Part shown: in pieces, positions 40,886 through 48,972 of the stretch
Position numbering within the stretch: the first letter of the stretch is position 1
Layout of the letters: each line of letters opens with the position of its first letter
Assembly (NCBI GenBank): GCA_025923995.1
Contig: JAICEW010000004.1
Coordinates: 1-56,499 of the forward strand
DNA: 56,499 bases
Source of the DNA: Vicinamibacteria bacterium
Lineage (GTDB): Bacteria > Acidobacteriota > Vicinamibacteria > Fen-336
Direction of reading: 5' to 3'
Made by a program: the position numbers and the translations under genes
The notes under the pieces: model-generated
What the model was told of the DNA's origin: nothing
Seen by the model: the letters and a program-made list of their open reading frames with translations, nothing else
Database searches by the model: none

Positions 40886-41992
40886 ATGAAAGCGGTCCTC
40901 GACCTGGTGGCGGGCGCGCGTCCGAACTTCATGAAGCTGGCACCCGTGCAGCGCGCCGTGGCGACGCTGGGTGCGCAGGACTTCCGCATCGTCCACACCG
41001 GCCAGCACTACGACGCCGACATGAACGACGTCTTCTTCCAGGAGCTCGGCATCCCCGCGCCCGACTTCCACCTGGAGGTCGGCTCCGGCAGCCACGGCGC
41101 GCAGACCGCGCGCATCCTGGAGCGCTACGAGGCGCACCTCGTGGCCAACCGCCCCTCCGCGACGGTGGTGTTCGGAGACGTCAACAGCACGGTGGCCTGC
41201 GCGCTGGCGGCGGTGAAGCTGGGCGTGCCGGTCGTGCACGTGGAGGCGGGGCTGCGCAGCTTCGACCGCACCATGCCCGAGGAGATCAACCGCCTGCTGA
41301 CCGACGCGGTGGCCGAGCTGCTGCTCGTGTCCGAGCCCAGCGGGGTCGCCAACCTGAAGCGCGAGGGCGTGAGCGACTCCAAGGTGCGCCTGGTCGGCAA
41401 CGTCATGATCGACTCGCTCATGGGCCAGCTCCCGCGGGCACGGGAGCGCGGCGCCGCGCAGCGGCTCGGGCTCGCGCCGAAGGGATACGGGTTCGTGACC
41501 CTGCACCGGCCCTCCAACGTCGACGACCCCGCGGTGCTGGGCCGCCTGGTGTCCCTGCTGCAGGAGCTGTCCCGAGAGCTGCCGCTCGTGTTCCCCGTGC
41601 ACCCCCGCACGCAGAACGCCGCGCGCAAGCTCGCGCTCCAGCCCGGCCTGGAGCCGGGCCAGGAGCGCCTGAGGTGCCTGGGGCCGCAGCCCTACCTCGA
41701 GACCATCTCCCTCGTCGCCGACGCCGCGGTCGTGCTGACCGACTCCGGGGGGCTCCAGGAGGAGTGCTCGGTGCTGGGCGTGCCCTGCCTCACCCTGCGC
41801 GAGAACACCGAGCGGCCCGTGACGGTGGAGCTGGGCACGAGCCGCCTCGTCGGCAACGACGTCGCGCTCATCCGGGCCGCGTTCGATGACGTGCGGGGCG
41901 GGCGCTGGCCCTCGGCCCGCGAGATCCCCCTGTGGGACGGCCGTGCGGGCGAGCGCGTCGCCCAGGCCCTCGCGGACTGGCTGGCGCGCTGA
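40886..41992 (+). CDS. wecB: UDP-N-acetylglucosamine 2-epimerase (non-hydrolysing)
   Basis: 368 residues, a full-length WecB. Motifs: GARPNFMKLAP, HTGQHYD, VVFGDVNSTVA, HVEAGLRSFDRTMPEEINR, TLHRPSNVDD, FPVHPRTQ, TDSGGLQEE and LRENTERP. It converts UDP-GlcNAc to UDP-ManNAc in the cytoplasm, which suggests that ManNAc or a derivative (for example ManNAcA) is part of the polymer. ATG 40886 has no Shine-Dalgarno. The open frame reaches far upstream across the divergent lyase gene, but that part is antisense and not coding. It is the only rightward gene of the right half and converges with the next gene, leaving 6 bp between the two. Confidence 0.93.
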   Translation: MKAVLDLVAGARPNFMKLAPVQRAVATLGAQDFRIVHTGQHYDADMNDVFFQELGIPAPDFHLEVGSGSHGAQTARILERYEAHLVANRPSATVVFGDVNSTVACALAAVKLGVPVVHVEAGLRSFDRTMPEEINRLLTDAVAELLLVSEPSGVANLKREGVSDSKVRLVGNVMIDSLMGQLPRARERGAAQRLGLAPKGYGFVTLHRPSNVDDPAVLGRLVSLLQELSRELPLVFPVHPRTQNAARKLALQPGLEPGQERLRCLGPQPYLETISLVADAAVVLTDSGGLQEECSVLGVPCLTLRENTERPVTVELGTSRLVGNDVALIRAAFDDVRGGRWPSAREIPLWDGRAGERVAQALADWLAR

Positions 41993-41998
41993 GGGCGG

Positions 41999-42778
41999 TC
42001 AGCGCGCTTCCGCCGCCGGCGCGGCGACAGCCGGGCCACGCCGGCACGCCAGCCAGGCCAGTACGCCCAGCCCCAGCCAGACCAGGGCGGCGTTGCACTC
42101 CTTGATCTCCACGACGGCGTGGCGCGGCGCCAGCCGCTCGAGGAACTTGCTGGCCGCGTAGTTCGCGAGGAACAGCAGGCCGACCGCCAGCGTCAGGGCC
42201 GGCGCGCCCACGCGCTCGAGCCAGGGCCGCCAGGGCGGCAGCCGCCAGCCCAGCGGCAGCAGCACCCCCACCGCGATGTTGAACGCCGCGAACAGCCGGT
42301 CCATGTTGTGGGTGAGCTCGAGCGCGCTCTTGCGCTGGTGGTTCCGGTCGTGGCCGTGGAACCACTCGAGGTTGTGCAGGTTGAGCTCGCGCTGCCTGTT
42401 CACGCGCGCGATCGCGTCCGGCGTCTTGAGGCCGAGCACCCTCTGGCCCCAGGAGATCTCCTCCATGCCGACCACGAAGAGGGCCGCGCACAAGGCGAGG
42501 TACCCGGGATGGCCCTTGAACAGGCGAGCGGTCCAGAAGGTCCGGCCGCCGCGCCGGCTGGCCCGATAGACCGCGCCGAAGGCGCACGACGCGGCGAAGA
42601 AGGCGAGCGCTCCAGCCGACTCGACGGGCCCGTCCTCGCGGGTCCAGGCGCGCTGGAGGTCGCGCCCACCCAGCACGGGCAGGTAGGCCAGGAGGAGCAG
42701 GAGGACGAGCGCCCAGAAGATGTAGCGCCCGGCGGAACCCGGACGGCCCGCGGAAGCCCGCGGGACTTCAGTCCCCAT
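41999..42778 (-). CDS. Polytopic membrane protein of unknown function (EEISWGQR family)
   Basis: 259 residues with about six membrane segments. The most conserved-looking part is the loop MEEISWGQRVLGLKTPDAIA, then NRQRELNLHNLEWFHGHD and ELTHNMDRLFAAFN, with several Glu, His and Asn that could form an active site in the membrane. I have seen such EEISWGQR-type proteins as a recurrent uncharacterised family, but cannot give a function. It follows the large leftward operon with an 86-base gap. Its Shine-Dalgarno GGAG lies inside a hairpin (42785-42803). Confidence 0.7.
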   Translation of the reverse strand: MGTEVPRASAGRPGSAGRYIFWALVLLLLLAYLPVLGGRDLQRAWTREDGPVESAGALAFFAASCAFGAVYRASRRGGRTFWTARLFKGHPGYLALCAALFVVGMEEISWGQRVLGLKTPDAIARVNRQRELNLHNLEWFHGHDRNHQRKSALELTHNMDRLFAAFNIAVGVLLPLGWRLPPWRPWLERVGAPALTLAVGLLFLANYAASKFLERLAPRHAVVEIKECNAALVWLGLGVLAWLACRRGPAVAAPAAEAR

Positions 42779-42784
42779 TCAAGT

Positions 42785-42803
42785 CTCCGGCCCCGGTCCG
42801 GAG
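42785..42803 (-). promoter_or_regulatory. Hairpin sequestering the Shine-Dalgarno of the 41999-42778 gene
   Basis: CTCCGG (42785-42790) pairs with CCGGAG (42798-42803) around a 7-base loop. On the minus strand the GGAG at 42785-42788, six bases before ATG 42778, lies in the stem. It could limit translation of the membrane protein. Confidence 0.35.
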
Positions 42804-42833
42804 GGAACGAGCCCGGGTCGGCGAGGACACTAC

Positions 42834-42850
42834 CCCACCGTCCAGGTGGG
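42834..42850 (-). terminator. Hairpin at the end of the large leftward operon
   Basis: CCCACC (42834-42839) pairs with GGTGGG (42845-42850), loop GTCCA, 14 bases after the last stop (TAG at 42865-42867). There is no U-run, so termination would be partial or Rho-aided. Confidence 0.35.
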
Positions 42851-42864
42851 TGCAACTGCGCGGG

Positions 42865-44232
42865 CTAGGGCGCGCCCGGATCGGTCAGCTCGTTCACGAT
42901 GTAGCGGTACTTGCCGGACCGGCTGGGCGCGATCGGGCCCACTTCGAGCTCGATTTCCGTCCCGCGCAGGAGCTGCCGGGCCTTGGCCAGCGGCGCGGCC
43001 ATCGCGGCGCGCAGCGTCTCCGCCCCCGCCGGGTCCTCGGGCTCGACGAGGAAGCGCACGCGGTCGCGCTGCACCTGGCGGAACTGGAAGCGGCGCAGGT
43101 TGGGCACCCAGTAGAGCAGCGTGGTGAGCGCCGTGCCGTTGATCCGCGTCCCGTCGCCGGCGACGAGGAAATCGCTCTGGCGGCCGAACACGGTCAGCAG
43201 CCGCCGGGAGACGCGTCCACACGAGCACTCCCCGTCGGCCCAGGCGGCCCGGTCCTCGATGCGGTAGCGGATGAGCGGCATGCTCCGGTTGGCGAGCAGC
43301 GTCACCAGCACGTCGCCTTCCGCGCCAGGCGCGCACGGGCGGCCGTTCGCGTCCACCACCTCCACGAAGTACATGAGCTCGCTCACGTGGATGGGCGTGT
43401 CCGCCGGGCACGAGCACCCGACGTCTCCGACCTCGCGGCTGCCGTAGCGGTTGAGCACCGGGCAGCCCCCGAACGCTTCCTGGATCGCCTGCCGGCGCTC
43501 GTCCGTGAGCACTCCCGCGCTCGTGATGATCCCGCGCGGGCGCGGCAGGGGGCGTCGATGGCGCAGCGCGTAGCGGCTGAGGTCGAACATCGCGTCGGCG
43601 TACGCCTCGATCACCGAGGGTGGACGGCGGCGGATCTCGTCGATCCAGCCCTCCAGCACGCCGTCCGAGACCTCGTAGCAGTTGAGGTACTGCTGGTGGT
43701 GCAGGAAGCGGTACACCCGCTCGCGGAGCGAGATGCCCTCGCGGAACGTCTGCTGGGGCGCTCCCCAGATGAGCAGGTGACGCTCGCCCGGCTCGAAGCC
43801 GAGCCAGCGCATGTAGAGCATCTTGGTCTCGGTGACGGCCCGGGTCATCGTGCGGTCCTGGAGCAGCCGCACCGGCTCGCCAGTCGAGCCGCCGCTCGTG
43901 TTCCAGTGCGTCCGCTCCTCCGCGCGCTCCGACCGCAGCGCGAGGCCCTGCTCGCGGATGACCGCCTTCGTCATCACCGGGAACGCGCGGACCGCCGCGG
44001 CCGGGTCGGCCAGGTCGGCGGAAGCGACCGGCCGGACCTGCCGGTAGAAGGGCACCGTCTCGAGGGCGTGGGAGAGGAGCGCACGCAGGCGCTCTTCCGC
44101 CGCCGCGTCCAGCGCCGCGCGCGGGCCGCGATAGGCGGCGTCCATGCGATCGACCTCGCCCAGGAAGCCCGAGCGGCCGCTGATGCGGTAGAAGGACTCG
44201 AACCCGGCGCGCCGGAGCGGGCCGAGGGTCAC
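42865..44232 (-). CDS. PaaK/CapK-like adenylate-forming enzyme
   Basis: 455 residues from GTG 44232, overlapping the CapA-like stop by 4 bp. Family features: ATP loop NTSGGSTGEPVRLLQDRTM, ITSAGVLTDERRQAIQEAFG, NRYGSREVGDVGCSCP, LIRYRIEDRAAW and a C-terminal SGKYRYIVNEL lysine segment. Phenylacetate-CoA ligase-like proteins in capsule loci (CapK) are thought to activate a carboxylic acid as its adenylate; the substrate is unknown. The CSCP and CSCG cysteine pairs look like a structural metal site. It could supply an acyl group for the polymer, perhaps through the ACP at 26232, which is inference. Confidence 0.87.
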   Translation of the reverse strand: MTLGPLRRAGFESFYRISGRSGFLGEVDRMDAAYRGPRAALDAAAEERLRALLSHALETVPFYRQVRPVASADLADPAAAVRAFPVMTKAVIREQGLALRSERAEERTHWNTSGGSTGEPVRLLQDRTMTRAVTETKMLYMRWLGFEPGERHLLIWGAPQQTFREGISLRERVYRFLHHQQYLNCYEVSDGVLEGWIDEIRRRPPSVIEAYADAMFDLSRYALRHRRPLPRPRGIITSAGVLTDERRQAIQEAFGGCPVLNRYGSREVGDVGCSCPADTPIHVSELMYFVEVVDANGRPCAPGAEGDVLVTLLANRSMPLIRYRIEDRAAWADGECSCGRVSRRLLTVFGRQSDFLVAGDGTRINGTALTTLLYWVPNLRRFQFRQVQRDRVRFLVEPEDPAGAETLRAAMAAPLAKARQLLRGTEIELEVGPIAPSRSGKYRYIVNELTDPGAP

Positions 44233-45296
44233 TGCCGGTACGCGGCTGGCCGAGGCGCGCGGGCGCGCAGGCCGAGCAGCTCGGCCGCCTTGCGCGCCAG
44301 TATGGCCCCCTTTTGCTCCCGGACCGCGAACTCCTCGTACCGGATGCGCGCCGCCTCCACCCGCCGCCGCGCGCCCCGCGTGCGGCCGGTGAGAGAGGCA
44401 CCCAGGCGGGCCAGCCGGCGCTCGCGCGACGGGCTGTCGGCCACGGCCACGCGGCGCCCGTCGGCCACGAGCGAGTGGACGCGCTCGAGGTGGAGGGCGC
44501 CGCCGCGCGCGCTGAAGAGCGGGAGCAGGCCCCACCGGCAGCGGGGCAGCCAGCGCAGCTGGTGGTGGTACCCGGCCACCACCGCGTCGTAGTCGGGGAA
44601 GCAGAAGTTGCCGAGGCTGTAGAAGACGTGCCGGCCCCGGTAGACCTCGTGCCCCTGCGCGGCGTGCGGATGGCTGCCGATCACCAGGTCGAACCCGACC
44701 TCGACCAGCAGCCGGCCGCGGCGCACCTGCTCGTCGGAGGCGTGATGGAAGTACTCGTCGCCCCAGTGCACCACGGCGACCGCGAAGTCGGAGCGGGCGC
44801 GCAGGTCGCGCAGGTCCTCCGCCGCCCGGTCCGCGTCGAGGTCGACGGGGCCGATGCGCGTCGCGGTCGCGTAGAGCGGCGACGTGTCGGGCGTGCAGTA
44901 GGCCGCGTAGCCCACCGTGAGGCCGCCGAACGGGAGCGCCACGCGATGGAACCCCGCTTCGCCCGTACGGCCGGCGCCGAACGTGGGCGCGAGGCGGGAC
45001 AAACGCTCGCGCGTCAGCTCGGCCACCGGCTCCCCGTAGTCGCCGATGTGGTTGTTGTTGAGGCAGAAGGCGTGGATGCGCAGGCGGTCGAGCGCGTCCA
45101 GCACGCGCGGCGGCGAGGTGAGCGAGATCTTCTGGCGCTGCTGGACCAGGCTCCCGGCGTCCTCGTGGAGCGTGCCCTCGAAGTTCAGGAACAGCGAGAC
45201 GTCGGCCGGGAGCTGCGCGGCCAGCGCGTCGAGCGGACGATCCGACGCGTCCGCGCCGAGGAACAGGTCGCCGGTGAAGCCGAGCAGCGCGCTCAT
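44229..45296 (-). CDS. CapA-family metallophosphatase-like protein
   Basis: 355 residues. CapA/PgsA pattern: MSALLGFTGDLFLG at the N-terminus, FLNFEGTLHE, FCLNNNHIGDYG, VAVVHWGDEYFHHASDEQ and VIGSHPHAAQGHEVYRGRHV, then FYSLGNFCFP. These are the metal-binding Asp, Asn and His blocks of calcineurin-like phosphoesterases. CapA members take part in poly-gamma-glutamate or capsule export, but in mixed loci their reaction is unclear. There is no signal peptide, so it may be cytoplasmic. The last 70 residues are Arg-rich. It starts seven bases after the upstream gene. Confidence 0.87.
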   Translation of the reverse strand: MSALLGFTGDLFLGADASDRPLDALAAQLPADVSLFLNFEGTLHEDAGSLVQQRQKISLTSPPRVLDALDRLRIHAFCLNNNHIGDYGEPVAELTRERLSRLAPTFGAGRTGEAGFHRVALPFGGLTVGYAAYCTPDTSPLYATATRIGPVDLDADRAAEDLRDLRARSDFAVAVVHWGDEYFHHASDEQVRRGRLLVEVGFDLVIGSHPHAAQGHEVYRGRHVFYSLGNFCFPDYDAVVAGYHHQLRWLPRCRWGLLPLFSARGGALHLERVHSLVADGRRVAVADSPSRERRLARLGASLTGRTRGARRRVEAARIRYEEFAVREQKGAILARKAAELLGLRARAPRPAAYRQ

Positions 45297-45303
45297 CGCG
45301 GGA

Positions 45304-46455
45304 TCATACCTCCCCCCGTCCGGAGGCTTCCAGGAACACCCGCTCGAAGCGGCCCATGGTGACCTCGGGCAGGTGGTTCTCGTTGAAGTAGCGCAGCGAC
45401 TCCTCCGAGGCCTTCTGCCAGGCCGCGGGAGACGCGAGCAGCGCGCGCATCTCGCGCAGCAGCCCCGGCGCGTCCTGCGCCACCGCCCCCAGCCCCCTCT
45501 CCGCGATCAGGTGGTCGGGATCGAAGGTGGAGACGACCGGCAGCCCCACGCTCCAGGCCTCCAGGAACGTGTTGGGGAAGCCCTCGATCGTCGAGGTGCA
45601 GCACAGGAAGGCGGCCGCCTCGTAGAGGGCGGGCATGCGCTCGCGCTCCACCCGCCCGTGGAGCGTGACGTTCGGGATGCGCGCGGCGCGCGCGAGCACC
45701 TGGTCGGAGTAGGGCGTGGGGCGCGTCGGTCCCCCGGCCACGTCGAAGTGCAGGTCGGGCGCCGCCTCGGCGACGTCGAGGAGCATCTCCAGCCGCTTGC
45801 CGCTCGCGATGCGGCCCACCCACAGCACGCGGGCGGGGTCCGCGCCCGGATGCCGCGCCCGCGCTCCCGTCGACGCCGGCGGGCAGGGCATGGGGATCAC
45901 CACCGAGTCCACGCCGAAGTGGTCGCGGAGCATCTGCCGCTGGATGCGCGTCTGGGCGATCAGGCGGTCGGCGTTCAGCAGGCCGTGCCGGTAGAGCAGC
46001 CGCTCCCGGAGCGAGCGCGTGCGGTTGAACTGCGCATCGCAGTCGGTGTCGTGTGCGGTCGAGAACACGAACTTGCGCCCGGCGCGCCGCGTCCACAGCG
46101 CCACCTGGCCGGTCACGTACTCCGCGGCGTTGTGGTAGTAGACCTCCGCGTCCGCGCGGCGCAAGGCGCGCAGCAGGCTCGTCCAGCGCGGGTGGAGGAA
46201 GCGCAGGCCGGGCAGGCCCTCGTCCTCGCGGCAGGCGCGGATCACGCGCACGCCGTCGATCACCACCTCGTCCGCGCCCTGCCCCTCGTCCCACGTGATC
46301 ATGCGGACGTCGTGCCCGCGCGCGACGAGCCAGCGCGCCATCAGCGACTGCTGCCGCTGGATGCCTCCCTTGTCCCCGCGGCGCCCGCCGGCCATCTCGC
46401 CGTACGCGGAGTGGGCCACGAAGCAGATCCGCAGGGGTCCGGCCTTCGAAGTCAT
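45304..46455 (-). CDS. GT4-family glycosyltransferase
   Basis: 383 residues from ATG 46455, overlapping the flippase stop by 4 bp. N-terminal GT-B half with a glycine-rich loop GGRRGDKGGIQRQQSLMARW. C-terminal half has RVLWVGRIASGKRLEMLLDV, NVTLHGRVERERMPALYE and the E-x7-E motif STIEGFPNTFLEAWSVGLP. A retaining, nucleotide-sugar-dependent transferase on the cytoplasmic side, one of two GT4 enzymes in the locus. Sugar specificity cannot be read. Confidence 0.91.
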   Translation of the reverse strand: MTSKAGPLRICFVAHSAYGEMAGGRRGDKGGIQRQQSLMARWLVARGHDVRMITWDEGQGADEVVIDGVRVIRACREDEGLPGLRFLHPRWTSLLRALRRADAEVYYHNAAEYVTGQVALWTRRAGRKFVFSTAHDTDCDAQFNRTRSLRERLLYRHGLLNADRLIAQTRIQRQMLRDHFGVDSVVIPMPCPPASTGARARHPGADPARVLWVGRIASGKRLEMLLDVAEAAPDLHFDVAGGPTRPTPYSDQVLARAARIPNVTLHGRVERERMPALYEAAAFLCCTSTIEGFPNTFLEAWSVGLPVVSTFDPDHLIAERGLGAVAQDAPGLLREMRALLASPAAWQKASEESLRYFNENHLPEVTMGRFERVFLEASGRGEV

Positions 46456-48068
46456 GACGCCACCCTCCCCAGACCAAGCCCACGAATCCGCGCCTTCCAG
46501 CGGTCCGGCAGCGCGGTCCGCCAGTAGGCGATCGCGAGCAGCAGGCCGCCCGAGCCCACGCCCGCGACCAGCGCGTGCAGCGGGTCGCGGAGCAGCAGCC
46601 GGGCGCCCACCAGGCACGCGAGGTACGGGAGCGCGCAGAGGACGGGGCCCCGCCACACCTCCCGCCAGAACGTCCCCGCCGGAATCTCCAGGCGACGGCA
46701 CGCGTACACCGGCAGGTAGATCCCGCTCACGATCGTGAGCGGCACGGCCACCGCCACGGCGACTCCCAGGACGCCGGTGTGCAGCACTCCGAGCGCGACA
46801 TAGCTCCCGACGAACGCCGTGCTCGCCGCGATGAGGTTCGCGATGCCGTAGGCTCCGTGCAGGTTGAGCCCCACCAGCGCGCCGTAGAGCGGGATGTAGG
46901 AGATCTGGCTGGACAGCCCCGCCACCACCACCGCGATCAGCATGCGGTCGGCGTAGCGGCCGCCCATCCAGGCCCGCATCACCTCGCCGCCGAACACGAC
47001 GAGCAGCAGCAGCACGGGCAGCGACAGGTAGATGCCGTAGCGCGTGGCCTTGAGCGCGAGCGAGCGCACCTCAGACCGGCGGCCGGCGCCCTGGAACGAG
47101 CTGATGGTCGGCGAGAACACCATCGCGTACTTGTTCACGAACACCTGGAAGTTGCGGACCAGCGAGACCGGGCGCTGGTAGAGCGCGAGCGCGGCCGGCC
47201 CCAGGTGGCCCGCGATCAGCAGGCTCACGGAGGAGTTCATGAGCAGCTGGCTGATGTAGGTCAGGAAGGCCTTGCCGCCAAAGCCCAGCATCTCCCTGGC
47301 GGTCGCCCAGCGGAAGTGCCTGCGCTTGATCTCCAGCCACGGGCAGAGTCGGTAGGCCACGACCATGCGCGCGCTCCGCCCCAGCGTCTCCCCCGCCACG
47401 TGCGCGACCGCGACGCCGATCACCCCCTGCCCCACCAGCAGCGCGCCCACCATCACCGCCAGGGTGAGGACGTTCGTGGCCGCGTGGATGCCGTTGTGCC
47501 AGTCCCAGCGGTGCAGGCCGGTCAGGATGCTGCTGTAGACGGTGGCGCTGATCTGGACGGCGAGGCCCAGGCCCAGCAGCAGGACCAGCCAGCGCGCCTC
47601 GGTCAGGTGCGCGCCCAGCCGCTCGCGGAACAGGGGGCCCACCAGGTACGTGAAGAGGAGGGCGAGGCCGAACGCGGCCGCTCCCATCACCCTCATCACG
47701 ATGGCGATGGAGCTCAGCACGCGGTTGATGCCCTCGAAGTCGTCCTTCGCGCGGTGGTAGGCCACGTACCGGTTGATGGAGGTGGTGACGCCGACCTGCA
47801 CGAGCCCGAAGTAGACGACGAGCGACCAGGCCAGGTCCCACACGCCGAGCGTCGCCTGGCCCAGGCGATGGTCGATCATCCGGGGCAGGACGAACCCGGC
47901 GACCATCTGCACCGCCTGCGCGCCCCAGTTGGTGAAGATGTTGCGAGCGAGTCGGCCTCGCCCGTGGATGTCGTGCGCGGGCTCGGTGGCGGGCGCGGGA
48001 TCGGCGGGCGTGGGCGGCGCGGCAGCCTCCGGGGGGGCGCCCCGGTCCGTTCCGTCAGAGGCTCTCAC
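46452..48068 (-). CDS. wzx: Wzx-type lipid-linked oligosaccharide flippase
   Basis: 538 residues from GTG 48068. The first 40 residues are Ala/Pro-rich and cytoplasmic. About 12-14 membrane segments of the MATE/MOP flippase type follow, starting at NIFTNWGAQAVQMVAGFVLP, with RYVAYHRAKDD in the first loop and FGGKAFLTYISQLLMNSSVS in the middle. It would move the undecaprenyl-diphosphate-linked repeat unit across the inner membrane. The start overlaps the upstream kinase-like gene by 14 bp, which supports coupling. Confidence 0.88.
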   Translation of the reverse strand: MRASDGTDRGAPPEAAAPPTPADPAPATEPAHDIHGRGRLARNIFTNWGAQAVQMVAGFVLPRMIDHRLGQATLGVWDLAWSLVVYFGLVQVGVTTSINRYVAYHRAKDDFEGINRVLSSIAIVMRVMGAAAFGLALLFTYLVGPLFRERLGAHLTEARWLVLLLGLGLAVQISATVYSSILTGLHRWDWHNGIHAATNVLTLAVMVGALLVGQGVIGVAVAHVAGETLGRSARMVVAYRLCPWLEIKRRHFRWATAREMLGFGGKAFLTYISQLLMNSSVSLLIAGHLGPAALALYQRPVSLVRNFQVFVNKYAMVFSPTISSFQGAGRRSEVRSLALKATRYGIYLSLPVLLLLVVFGGEVMRAWMGGRYADRMLIAVVVAGLSSQISYIPLYGALVGLNLHGAYGIANLIAASTAFVGSYVALGVLHTGVLGVAVAVAVPLTIVSGIYLPVYACRRLEIPAGTFWREVWRGPVLCALPYLACLVGARLLLRDPLHALVAGVGSGGLLLAIAYWRTALPDRWKARIRGLGLGRVAS

Positions 48069-48972
48069 GAGCCTTCTCCCACAGCCGGCTGGCGGCGTCG
48101 AGCCGGTACCGCTTCTCGGCCCGGTGCTCGCGGCTGTCCGTGCGACGCGCATCGACGAAGTCCTGGTACGCGTGCGCGACGCGCGCCCCGCAGGCGAGGG
48201 TCGTCGCCCGGTCGACCACGACGCCTGCGTGCGCGCGGTAACCGGCCAGGAACGCGTCGAGGTACCCGTCCACCTCGGCCGCGACGCCCGGCGAGAAGCC
48301 CGGGTGGCACCAGAGGCTGAAGACCAGCGTGCCCGCGTCCACGTAGACCGGGCAGCGGACGCGCGTGTCGTCGTCGGGCGGGGCGAGGTACCAGTTCGGC
48401 GTCGCGTCGAGCACGACCAGCGTGCCTTCGCCCGAGAGGAACAGGTTGCCGCACACGAAGTCCCAGTGGAGCGGGCGCAGCGGCGAGCGGGCCAGGTGCT
48501 CGGACGTCGCGGCATCGACCCGCGCGTCGCCGGAGCCGACGGAGCGGAAGGGCCAGTGCTCGGCCGCTCTGGGGTCGGCGTCCAGGGCCTCGTGGACGAT
48601 GGCGAGCGCGCGACCGGCCCGCTCGAAGTGCGCGGCGCGCTCGCCTCGCCGGTCGGGCCGCTTCGCGACGTCGTCCACCAGGTGCTCGCGCAGCTCGACC
48701 AGCCCCTCGAGGTGCTCCCAGACGATGAGGTCGTGCTCCGCGAGCAGGGCGAGTGGCTCCGGCGCGCGGAACGCTTGGCTGGCGACGGCCGCCCGATGGA
48801 TGGCGCGGCCGCGATCGAACTCGAGGGCGACGTGCGCGCGATACGACTTCACGAAGCGCGGCCGTCCGTACTGGAGGACCGCCGAGCGCACGGCCGAGGG
48901 CGCCGCGCGCCGGAGGCCCGTGTCGGCCCCGGCCAGCCTCGCCAGCGATCGCAGCAGCCGGGGCGCCTTCAT
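48055..48972 (-). CDS. Aminoglycoside-phosphotransferase-like kinase
   Basis: 305 residues from ATG 48972 (4-bp overlap with the upstream stop). APH/choline-kinase fold: N-lobe with lysine-bearing strand RPRFVKSYRAHVALEFDRG, hinge IVWEHLEG, catalytic loop HWDFVCGNLFLSGEG (His-x-Asp-x4-Asn) and metal Asp in LVVLDATPNWYLAPP. Members of this fold in polysaccharide loci phosphorylate sugars or lipid-linked sugars, but the substrate is unknown here. Cytoplasmic. Confidence 0.82.
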   Translation of the reverse strand: MKAPRLLRSLARLAGADTGLRRAAPSAVRSAVLQYGRPRFVKSYRAHVALEFDRGRAIHRAAVASQAFRAPEPLALLAEHDLIVWEHLEGLVELREHLVDDVAKRPDRRGERAAHFERAGRALAIVHEALDADPRAAEHWPFRSVGSGDARVDAATSEHLARSPLRPLHWDFVCGNLFLSGEGTLVVLDATPNWYLAPPDDDTRVRCPVYVDAGTLVFSLWCHPGFSPGVAAEVDGYLDAFLAGYRAHAGVVVDRATTLACGARVAHAYQDFVDARRTDSREHRAEKRYRLDAASRLWEKARESL

